A DNA stretch of 64,000 nucleotides from contig NZ_CP155792.1 in assembly GCF_039729015.1 (NCBI RefSeq), positions 2,996,001 to 3,060,000 on the forward strand, in the 5' to 3' direction. Source of the stretch: Blastococcus sp. HT6-30 (lineage in GTDB: Bacteria > Actinomycetota > Actinomycetes > Mycobacteriales > Geodermatophilaceae). A program made the position numbers and the translations under genes. This document shows positions 57,610 to 64,000 of this stretch, one piece after another. The notes beneath the pieces are model-generated. The model had not been told where the DNA came from. It made no database searches and saw only the letters and a program-made list of their open reading frames with translations. Positions within the stretch are counted from its first letter, which is position 1. Every line of letters begins with the position of its first letter.

Positions 57610-58683
57610 TCAGCCCAGCAGCGCCGCGTAGCCGGGCCGGACGACGTCGTCGAGCAGCCGCTCGCGCTCCTCGGCGGGCAGGAACGCGCCGGCGAGGGCC
57701 CGCTCGGTCACCGTCCGCACGTCGTCCCACGTCCAGCCGAACGTCGTCGCCACTCCCGCGATCTCGCTGCTCACCGACACCCCGCTCATCAGCCGGTTGT
57801 CGGTGTTGAGGGTGACGGCGAAGCCGAGCCGGTGCAGCCGGTCCACCGGGTGCGCGACCAGCGACGGGTAGGCGCCGGTCTGCACGTTGGACGACGGCGC
57901 GACCTCCAGGGTCACCTGCTCGTCGCGCACCCGCTGCGCGACCGGGCCCAGGGTGCCGTCCCCGCCCACCTCGTCGGCGATGCGCACGCCGTGGCCAAGC
58001 CGCTCGGCACGGGCGCCGTCGAGGGCGGCGACGATGCTGTCGATGCCGGCGGCCTCCCCGGCGTGGACGGTGCGGTGGGCGCCCGCACGGTCGAGCAGCG
58101 CGAGCGCGGCCGGGATGCGGTCCGGCGGGAAGCCGTCCTCCGGGCCGGCGAGGTCGAAGCCGACGACGCCGGCGTCCCGGTAGCGGACGACGAGCCGCGC
58201 GACCTCCTCCCAGCGGTCGTTCTGCCGCATGGCGCACAGCAGCGTGCCGACCCGGATCGGGGTGCCCGCTGCGCCGGCCTCCCGGCTGCCCTGCGCGTAG
58301 CCGTCGAGCATCGCCTCGACGGCCGCCTCCATCGGCATCCCGGCGGTCAGCAGCTCGGGCGCCATGCGCACCTCGGCGTAGACCACGCCGTCGGCGGCGA
58401 GGTCGAGCGCGCACTCACGGGCCACCCGCGCCACGGCGTCGGGGGTCTGCATGACGGCGACGGTGTGCGCGAACGTCTCCAGGTACTGGACCAGCGAGCC
58501 GGAGTCGGCCGCCTCCCGGAACCAGCGGCCCAGGGTGCCGGCGTCCGACGCGGGGAGCCCGCGGTACCCGGCCCGGTCGGCCAGCTCCAGCACCGTCCGC
58601 GGCCGGAGCCCGCCGTCCAGGTGGTCGTGCAGCAGGACCTTCGGCGCGCGGCGGACGTTCTCGTCGTTCAGCGGGGAGGACAC
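57610..58683 (-). CDS. add: Adenosine deaminase
   Basis: 357 residues. It deaminates (deoxy)adenosine to (deoxy)inosine. Zinc and catalytic motifs: LLHDHLDGG, HAGEA (catalytic Glu), RLGHG, and LNTDN. Inosine would go to PNP. TAACTT (58695-58690) lies six bases before GTG 58683, so it has its own leaderless promoter although the ABC permease gene ends only 22 bp upstream. Confidence 0.95.
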   Translation of the reverse strand: MSSPLNDENVRRAPKVLLHDHLDGGLRPRTVLELADRAGYRGLPASDAGTLGRWFREAADSGSLVQYLETFAHTVAVMQTPDAVARVARECALDLAADGVVYAEVRMAPELLTAGMPMEAAVEAMLDGYAQGSREAGAAGTPIRVGTLLCAMRQNDRWEEVARLVVRYRDAGVVGFDLAGPEDGFPPDRIPAALALLDRAGAHRTVHAGEAAGIDSIVAALDGARAERLGHGVRIADEVGGDGTLGPVAQRVRDEQVTLEVAPSSNVQTGAYPSLVAHPVDRLHRLGFAVTLNTDNRLMSGVSVSSEIAGVATTFGWTWDDVRTVTERALAGAFLPAEERERLLDDVVRPGYAALLG

Positions 58684-58705
58684 CTGAAAAAGTTACCCGG
58701 CGGCC

Positions 58706-59527
58706 TCAGCGCCCCTCGCCCTCCTGCCAGCGGAAGGTGGCGACGCACAGCAGCAGGCCGACGACGCACCAGAGGCCGAGCACGATAGCGACGGTGCCCA
58801 GCTCCCAGGACCCGGCCGGCTCGCGCGCGGCCAGGGAGTCCGGCAGGAAGACCGAGCGCAGGCCCTGCGCCAGCCACTTCACCGGGAAGACCGAGGCGAC
58901 GTCCTGCAGCCAGCCGGGCACCTGGTCGAAGGGCATGAAGACGCCGGAGACGAACTCGAGCACCAGGGCGATCGGGGTCACCGTCGCCGACGCCGACCGG
59001 GCGTTGCGGGCGAGCGAGGAGACGGCGATGCCCAGGAGCGTGCAGGCCGCCGCGCCGAGCACGGTGACCCACGCGAAGGTCAGCCAGTCACCCCCGGACG
59101 GGAGGTCGATGCCGAAGACGAGGACGCCGACGAGCAGCAGGACCACGATCGTCGCCAGCGTGACGGCGACGACCTGCGCGACCTTGCCGACGAAGTAGGC
59201 GGTCTTCGGCATCGGGCTGCCGGCCAGGGCCTTGAGGGTGCCGTCGGACCGCTCGCCGGCGATGTGGATCGCCATGTTCTGCAGGCTCGCCCCGACGATC
59301 CCGGCGGTGATCACCCCGGCCATGAAGTACTGCGGGAAGTCGACGCCGGAGCCGAGGTCGTAGTCGAGCACCGCGCCGAGGCCCAGCAGCAGGATCACCG
59401 GGAACAGCAGGGTGAACACGACCGACTCGCGCTGGCGGAAGAACTCCTTGAGCTCCACCCCGGCGCGGGTGCGGCAGACCCGGCCGACCGACGGCAGCGC
59501 GGTGCGTTCCGGCGCGGCGGTGGTCAC
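58706..59527 (-). CDS. ABC-2 type exporter permease
   Basis: 273 residues with six predicted helices typical of ABC-2 permeases (ILLLGLGAVLDYDLGSGVDF, LAGSPMPKTAYFVGK, and a VSGVFMPFDQVPGWLQ segment near the end). It pairs with the ATPase encoded immediately upstream (GTGA overlap). Probable drug or lipid exporter. The two genes interrupt the nucleoside operon between deoA and add. Confidence 0.9.
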   Translation of the reverse strand: MTTAAPERTALPSVGRVCRTRAGVELKEFFRQRESVVFTLLFPVILLLGLGAVLDYDLGSGVDFPQYFMAGVITAGIVGASLQNMAIHIAGERSDGTLKALAGSPMPKTAYFVGKVAQVVAVTLATIVVLLLVGVLVFGIDLPSGGDWLTFAWVTVLGAAACTLLGIAVSSLARNARSASATVTPIALVLEFVSGVFMPFDQVPGWLQDVASVFPVKWLAQGLRSVFLPDSLAAREPAGSWELGTVAIVLGLWCVVGLLLCVATFRWQEGEGR

Positions 59528-60423
59528 GAGCGGTCCCCGATCATCTTCAGGTAGACGTCCTCGAGGGTCGGCCGGTTGACCGCGAGGTCGGGCACCTCGC
59601 CCGGAAAGCGCGCGGCGAGCGCGGCGACGAACGCCGTCGGTGTCGCGGTCTCGGCAGTGCGCCGGGCGCCGTCCTCGGTCCAGCTGACGACGGCGGGGGC
59701 GCTGCCGCGGCCACCGAGGGCGGTCGGAACGGCGACCTCGGCGAGCTGCCCGTGGGCGATGACGCCGACCCGGTCGGCCAGCTCCTCGGCCTCGTCGAGG
59801 TAGTGGGTGGTCAGCAGCATGGTGGTGCCGAGCTCGCGCAGCGAGCGGATCAGCGCCCAGAACTGGCGGCGCGCCTCGGGGTCGAACCCGGTGGTGGGCT
59901 CGTCGAGGAAGAGCAGCCGGGGCCGGCCGACGATGCCCAGCGCGACGTCGAGCCGGCGGCGCTGCCCACCCGACAGGGTGCGGCCGCGGGCGCCGGCCTT
60001 GTCGGTGAGGCCGACCAGCTCGAGCACCTCGTCGGGGTCCCGGGGGTCGGCAAAGTAGGACGCCTGCGCGGTCAGCAGCTCGCGCACCGAGAGCTGGCTG
60101 TCCCCGGCCCCGGACTGCAGCACGATGCCGAGGTCTGCCTTCCAGCGGCGCCCGCCCTTGGCGGGGTCCACCCCGAGCACGCGCACCTCACCGCCGTCGC
60201 GCCCGCGGTAGCCCTCGCAGATCTCCACCGTCGTCGTCTTGCCGGCGCCGTTGGGGCCGAGCAGCGCGAAGATCTCCCCGCGACGGATGTCGAGGTCCAG
60301 ACCGTCGACGGCGGCCCGCTCCCCGTACCGCTTGACCAGGCCACGGATGGAGATGGCGGCCTCGGGGTCCAGCGGCGAGGCCGGCTGGTGCGGGGGCGCC
60401 GCCGTCACCGTCGTTCGGTTCAC
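59524..60423 (-). CDS. ABC-2 type exporter ATPase
   Basis: 299 residues. Walker A GPNGAGKTT (about 56-64), Q-loop VLQSGAGDS, signature LSGGQRRRLD, Walker B LLFLDEPTTGFD and the switch His in LLTTHYLDEAEEL. It powers the adjacent permease. Start GTG 60423 lies 16 bp after deoA, with an inverted repeat filling that gap. Confidence 0.93.
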   Translation of the reverse strand: MNRTTVTAAPPHQPASPLDPEAAISIRGLVKRYGERAAVDGLDLDIRRGEIFALLGPNGAGKTTTVEICEGYRGRDGGEVRVLGVDPAKGGRRWKADLGIVLQSGAGDSQLSVRELLTAQASYFADPRDPDEVLELVGLTDKAGARGRTLSGGQRRRLDVALGIVGRPRLLFLDEPTTGFDPEARRQFWALIRSLRELGTTMLLTTHYLDEAEELADRVGVIAHGQLAEVAVPTALGGRGSAPAVVSWTEDGARRTAETATPTAFVAALAARFPGEVPDLAVNRPTLEDVYLKMIGDRS

Positions 60424-60439
60424 GGGAGACCAGTCTCCC
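60424..60439. promoter_or_regulatory. Inverted repeat filling the deoA-ABC gap
   Basis: GGGAGAC (60424-60430) and GTCTCCC (60433-60439) form a 7-bp palindrome with a 2-base centre. It occupies exactly the space between the deoA stop and the ABC ATPase start. It could be an operator or a weak intra-operon RNA hairpin. Confidence 0.35.
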
Positions 60440-61723
60440 CTACGATCCTGCGGTGATGCGGTCGAGGGCCAGCGGGAGCGGCTCGTCGGCGGTGTCGACG
60501 CCGATCGCCTCCTCCAGCGCCTCCAGCGCCCGCGGGATCCGGTCGGCGTCGTGGGTCTGCAGCTCCAGCAGCGGCTGGCCCGCGGTCACCCGCTCCCCCA
60601 CCCCGGCGGTCCAGACGACGCCGGCCGCGGCCTGCACCGGGTCCTCCTTGCGGGCCCGGCCGGCGCCCAGCCGCCAGGCGGCGACGCCCAGCGCGTAGGC
60701 GTCCAGGCGAGTCAGCGTGCCGGTGGCGGGCGCGGTCACCACGTGGGTCTCGGCCGGGCGCGGCAGCGGGGCGTCGGGGTCGCCGCCCTGAGCGGTGATC
60801 ATCCGCCGCCAGACGTCCATGGCGCGGCCGTCGCGCAGCGCCTCGGCGGGGTCGACGTCGGCCCGCCCGGCGCCGGCGAGCATCTCGCGGGCCAGGGCGA
60901 GGGTCAGCTCCACGACATCGGCCGGGCCGCCGCCGGCGAGCACGTCGACCGACTCGGCGACCTCGACGGCGTTGCCCGCGGACCGGCCCAGCGGCCGGTC
61001 CATCGCCGTCACCAGAGCGACGGTGCGGACGCCGGCCGCCTCGCCCAGGCCGACCATCGTCCGGGCCAGCTCGCGGGAGGCCTCGGCGTCCTTCATGAAC
61101 GCGCCCGATCCGGTCTTGACGTCGAGCACCAGGGCGTCCGCGCCCTCGGCGATCTTCTTGCTCATGATCGAGCTGGCGATCAGCGGGATCGACTCGACGG
61201 TGCCCGTCACGTCGCGCAGCGCGTAGAGCAGCTTGTCGGCCGGCGCCAGGTCGTGACCGGCCGCGCAGATGACCGCGCCCACGTCGCGCAGCTGCGCCAG
61301 GTACGCCTCCTCGTGGACGTCGGCCCGCCACCCGGGGATCGCCTCGAGCTTGTCCAGCGTGCCGCCGGTGTGCCCGAGGCCCCGGCCGGACAGCTGCGGC
61401 ACGGCGACGCCGCAGGCCGCCACGAGCGGCGCCAGCGGCAGGGTGATCTTGTCGCCGACGCCGCCGGTGGAGTGCTTGTCGGCGGTCGGTCGGCCCAGGG
61501 CGGAGAGGTCCTTGCGCTCGCCGGAGTCGATCATCGCCTGGGTCCAGGCGGCGAGCTCCCCAGCGGCCATGCCGCGGAAGAACACGGCCATGAGCAGTGC
61601 GCTCATCTGCTCGTCGGGCACCGCACCCCGCGTGTAGGCGTCGACCACCCAGTGGATCTGCTCGGCCGAGAGCTCGACGCCGTCCCGCTTGGCGCGGATC
61701 ACGTCGATCGCGTCGAAGGCCAT
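60440..61723 (-). CDS. deoA: Thymidine phosphorylase
   Basis: 427 residues. Class-defining segment DKHSTGGVGDKITLPLAP and TGGTLDKLEAIPGW, KTGSGAFM, and a C-terminal biotinyl/lipoyl-like fold. It cleaves thymidine or deoxyuridine to base and deoxyribose-1-phosphate. ATG 61723 overlaps the cdd stop (ATGA). Confidence 0.95.
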   Translation of the reverse strand: MAFDAIDVIRAKRDGVELSAEQIHWVVDAYTRGAVPDEQMSALLMAVFFRGMAAGELAAWTQAMIDSGERKDLSALGRPTADKHSTGGVGDKITLPLAPLVAACGVAVPQLSGRGLGHTGGTLDKLEAIPGWRADVHEEAYLAQLRDVGAVICAAGHDLAPADKLLYALRDVTGTVESIPLIASSIMSKKIAEGADALVLDVKTGSGAFMKDAEASRELARTMVGLGEAAGVRTVALVTAMDRPLGRSAGNAVEVAESVDVLAGGGPADVVELTLALAREMLAGAGRADVDPAEALRDGRAMDVWRRMITAQGGDPDAPLPRPAETHVVTAPATGTLTRLDAYALGVAAWRLGAGRARKEDPVQAAAGVVWTAGVGERVTAGQPLLELQTHDADRIPRALEALEEAIGVDTADEPLPLALDRITAGS

Positions 61724-62136
61724 CAGCCCTGCCCCCGCTCGGCGGCGGCGACCAGGTCCTCGGGGCCGAACGCGTCGGGCAGCACCTCGCGCATCGGCAC
61801 GATCCCGAGCGACACCGTCTCGATGAGCATGTCCGCGCCGCCGTGCTCCCACAGCAGCTGCCGGCAGCGGCCGCACGGCATGAGCGGCTGCCCGTCCCCG
61901 CCGACGCAGGTCACCGCGACCAACCGCCCGCCGCCGGTGCGGGCGAGGTCGCTGACCATTCCGCACTCGGCGCACAGGCCCAGTCCGTACGAGGCGTTCT
62001 CGACGTTGCAGCCGGTGACCACGCGGCCGTCGTCCACCAGCCCGGCGACGCCGACCGGGAACTTCGAGTACGGCGCGTACGCGTGGCTCATCGCCTCGCG
62101 GGCCGCGGCCCGCAGCGCGTTCCAGTCCGGCTGCAT
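61723..62136 (-). CDS. cdd: Cytidine deaminase
   Basis: 137 residues. Zinc ligands in CAEC and PCGRCRQ, with catalytic Glu in the CAEC motif; the substrate segment KFPVGVAG and NVENASYG are present. It deaminates (deoxy)cytidine to (deoxy)uridine, which deoA then splits. Overlaps the permease stop by ATGA. Confidence 0.96.
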   Translation of the reverse strand: MQPDWNALRAAAREAMSHAYAPYSKFPVGVAGLVDDGRVVTGCNVENASYGLGLCAECGMVSDLARTGGGRLVAVTCVGGDGQPLMPCGRCRQLLWEHGGADMLIETVSLGIVPMREVLPDAFGPEDLVAAAERGQG

Positions 62137-63416
62137 CAGTGTTCTCCTCGTCGGTACACGAGTCCGTCCGCCTTGGGCATCCGCAGCCGCTGGGCGGCCA
62201 GGGAGAGCACCAGCAGCGTGATCAGGTGCGGGGTGAACGAGACGATGCCCTCGGGCAGCTCCTCGATGGTCAGGAAGGCCACCAGGCTGGCGGCCGCGAA
62301 CACCACGGCGAGCACCGCCTGGAGGAGCCGGCGCCGGCCGGCCTGGTAGAACGCGACGGCCAGCAGCAGGACCGCGATGAGCAGCAGCAGCGCGACCACC
62401 GCGCCCCGGCTGCGCAGCTGCAGGCCGTCGGCGTAGCCGAACAGGCCCGCGCCGGCCGCCAGGCCACCGGGGCGCCAGTTGCCGAAGATCAGCGCCGCCA
62501 GGCCGATGAAGCCGCGGCCGCCGGTCTGCCCCTCGCGGTAGATGTTGGCCACGAACACCAGGGCGACGCCGCCCAGCCCGGCCAGCGCCCCGGAGATGAT
62601 CACCGCGAGGTACTTGAGCCGGTGGACCGGGACGCCGAGGGAGTCGGCCGCCGCCGGGTTCTCACCGCACGAGCGCAGCCGGAGGCCGAACGCGGTGCGC
62701 CACAGCAGCAGGTAGCTGGCCGGCACCAGCAGCACGGCGATCAGGGTGAGCACCCCGACGCCGCTGGTGAGTCCGCGGAGCAGGCCGGCGACGTCGGAGA
62801 CGAGGAAGATGCGGGCGCCCTCGATGTCGCCCAGCAGGTCCGGTCCCGAGGAGAGCACCGGGAGCGAGAAGTTCGGCGGCCGGCTCGCCAGCGCCGGCGA
62901 CTGGGTGACGCCACCGCCCTCCGCCCCGCCGGCGTAGAGCAGCTCGGACAGGAACCGCACGACGCCCTCGGCGAGGATGTTGATCGCGACGCCGGAGACG
63001 ACGTGGTCGACGCCGAAGGTGACGGTGGCGACCGCGTGCAGCAGCCCGCCCAACGCGCCGAAGACCGCGCCGCCGATGATCGCGGCGACCCAGCCCCACT
63101 GGTAGCCGGCCCAGCCGGCGCCCCAGGTGCCGAGGATCATCATGCCCTCGAGGCCGATGTTGACCACGCCCGCCCGCTCGGCGAACAGCCCGCCGAGCGC
63201 GGCCAGGCCGATCGGCACCGCCAGCAGCAGCGCCGCCGCGAAGGTCGACGACGAGGTGAGCGCCTGCTGACCGGAGACGATGCGGACCAGCGACATGAGC
63301 AGCACCAGGCCGACGAACAGCCAGGCGAAGCGGCGCGCCCGGCCGCCGCCGAGGAAGAGCTCGGTGAGCGGACCGCGGCCGGAAGCGGTGCCGGGTGCGG
63401 TCGTCGCGGTGCTCAT
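62136..63416 (-). CDS. Nucleoside ABC transporter permease (BmpA/Nup system)
   Basis: 426 residues with about ten helices. Family motif FAERAGVVNIGLEGMMILG, then FGVDHVVSGVAINILAEG and GENPAAADSLGVPV. Members import purine or pyrimidine nucleosides with a BmpA-type lipoprotein and a double ATPase, which would lie upstream beyond the window. ATGA overlaps at both ends. Confidence 0.9.
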   Translation of the reverse strand: MSTATTAPGTASGRGPLTELFLGGGRARRFAWLFVGLVLLMSLVRIVSGQQALTSSSTFAAALLLAVPIGLAALGGLFAERAGVVNIGLEGMMILGTWGAGWAGYQWGWVAAIIGGAVFGALGGLLHAVATVTFGVDHVVSGVAINILAEGVVRFLSELLYAGGAEGGGVTQSPALASRPPNFSLPVLSSGPDLLGDIEGARIFLVSDVAGLLRGLTSGVGVLTLIAVLLVPASYLLLWRTAFGLRLRSCGENPAAADSLGVPVHRLKYLAVIISGALAGLGGVALVFVANIYREGQTGGRGFIGLAALIFGNWRPGGLAAGAGLFGYADGLQLRSRGAVVALLLLIAVLLLAVAFYQAGRRRLLQAVLAVVFAAASLVAFLTIEELPEGIVSFTPHLITLLVLSLAAQRLRMPKADGLVYRRGEH

Positions 63417-64000
63417 GCTCCGGCTCCCTGGCGGTCGTCGGTGATGCGGGTGCCGATCGGACCCTCGGGACCGGCGGAGGTGCCGCCGGCGGCGGTGCCG
63501 GTGTCGCCCTGGCCGCTGTCCCGCCCGGCCCGCCGGCGGGTGACCTGGCGGGCGACCTCGTTGGCGACGACCACCGAGAGCACGATCGTGCCCTGGATGA
63601 TCGTGACGACCGAGGCAGGGATGTCGGCGAACTGCAGCGGCACCGCGGCCCGGTCGAGGAAGGCGAACAGCAGCGCGGCGAACGCGATGCCCAGCGGGTT
63701 GTTGCGGCCGAGGAGCGCCACCGCGATGCCGAGGAAGCCCAGGCCGGCGGTGAACTCGGTGCCGAAGTGGTAGGTCCGCCCCAGCAGGTCGGGCAGGCCG
63801 ATGAGGCCGGCGATCGCGCCGGAGATGAGCATCGTCTTGATGACCATGGCGCGGGCATCGATCCCGCTGGCCGTGGCCGCCGACGGCGAGAGCCCGGTCG
63901 CGCGCAGGTCGAAGCCGAACCGGGTGCGCCTGATCAGCACCGAGACGACGACGCCCACGACGACCGCCACGAGCAGGAAGCCGTACAGCTGGGTGCGCGG
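63413..64000 (-). CDS. Nucleoside ABC transporter permease, N-terminus beyond the window
   Basis: 195 residues visible, open to the right edge. Helical segments and the cytoplasmic motif RATGLSPSAATASGI resemble the first permease of Nup/Bmp systems; FGIAVALLGRNNPLGI-type sequence (LGIAVALLGRNNPLG) is characteristic. It heads the coupled cdd-deoA segment through an ATGA overlap with the second permease. The start cannot be set. Confidence 0.88.
   Translation of the reverse strand, partial: PRTQLYGFLLVAVVVGVVVSVLIRRTRFGFDLRATGLSPSAATASGIDARAMVIKTMLISGAIAGLIGLPDLLGRTYHFGTEFTAGLGFLGIAVALLGRNNPLGIAFAALLFAFLDRAAVPLQFADIPASVVTIIQGTIVLSVVVANEVARQVTRRRAGRDSGQGDTGTAAGGTSAGPEGPIGTRITDDRQGAGA

Overview
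The window is a high-GC actinobacterial chromosome. Codon third positions are almost all G or C, GTG starts are frequent, and many genes sit directly downstream of a TANNNT box as expected for leaderless transcripts. Several gene orders match mycobacteria: fadE-purE-purK/gtrA/PH-domain/birA/accD5-accE5-maf/accA3, lpdA next to a gamma-glutamylcyclotransferase-like gene, and the deoD-pmmB, upp, add-deoA-cdd set. The LGFP-repeat proteins and general gene style suggest a Geodermatophilaceae-like actinomycete (Blastococcus, Geodermatophilus, Modestobacter), but that placement is an inference from memory of gene content.

Layout. 1-6 kb: a secreted LGFP-repeat protein (cut by the window edge) coupled to a membrane-anchored partner, an LCP-family cell-wall ligase and a TIGR03089-type protein. 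6.3-21.4 kb: acyl-CoA dehydrogenase, purine genes, SbcCD nuclease, and the biotin/acyl-CoA carboxylase locus (birA, accD, accE, accA) with maf and a sulfotransferase-like gene. 21.5-27.6 kb: an accessory stretch with two related secreted metzincin-type metalloproteases, one carrying a long LGFP array and one carrying a C-terminal membrane helix, followed by an IS110-family element. 27.6-34.4 kb: lpdA, a cyclotransferase-like gene whose 3' part is inverted, then a surface-glycopolymer cassette (LicD/FKRP-like transferase fused to a methyltransferase, a small coiled-coil protein, a CDP-ribitol-type cytidylyltransferase, an SDR reductase and a convergent OafA-type acyltransferase). 34.5-42.2 kb: a tightly overlapping operon ybdK-like / M20 hydrolase / mutA / mutB / meaB (methylmalonyl-CoA mutase). 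42.3-64 kb: mostly nucleoside salvage (purine nucleoside phosphorylase, phosphosugar mutase, upp, deoC plus two aldehyde dehydrogenase-like genes, add, deoA, cdd and two BmpA/Nup-type ABC permeases), mixed with lipoamide dehydrogenase, a DEAD-box helicase, an MgtC-like protein and an ABC-2 exporter.

How the parts connect. Propionyl-CoA carboxylase subunits and methylmalonyl-CoA mutase with its MeaB chaperone form one propionate/odd-chain route. Nucleosides imported by the 62-64 kb permeases would be deaminated (add, cdd) and phosphorolysed (PNP, deoA). Deoxyribose-5-phosphate would then be split by DeoC, and the acetaldehyde oxidised by the adjacent ALDH. The LCP ligase, LGFP proteins, metzincins and CDP-ribitol cassette all point to a heavily decorated envelope. 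The most interesting parts are the compact CDP-ribitol/FKRP-like cassette, the twin metzincins with different anchoring, the homogenised 318-bp LGFP arrays, the 130-bp inversion inside the cyclotransferase gene, and the IS110 element with its non-coding end and a frame change at CCCGGGC.

No rRNA, tRNA, CRISPR array, prophage or replication origin was recognised.
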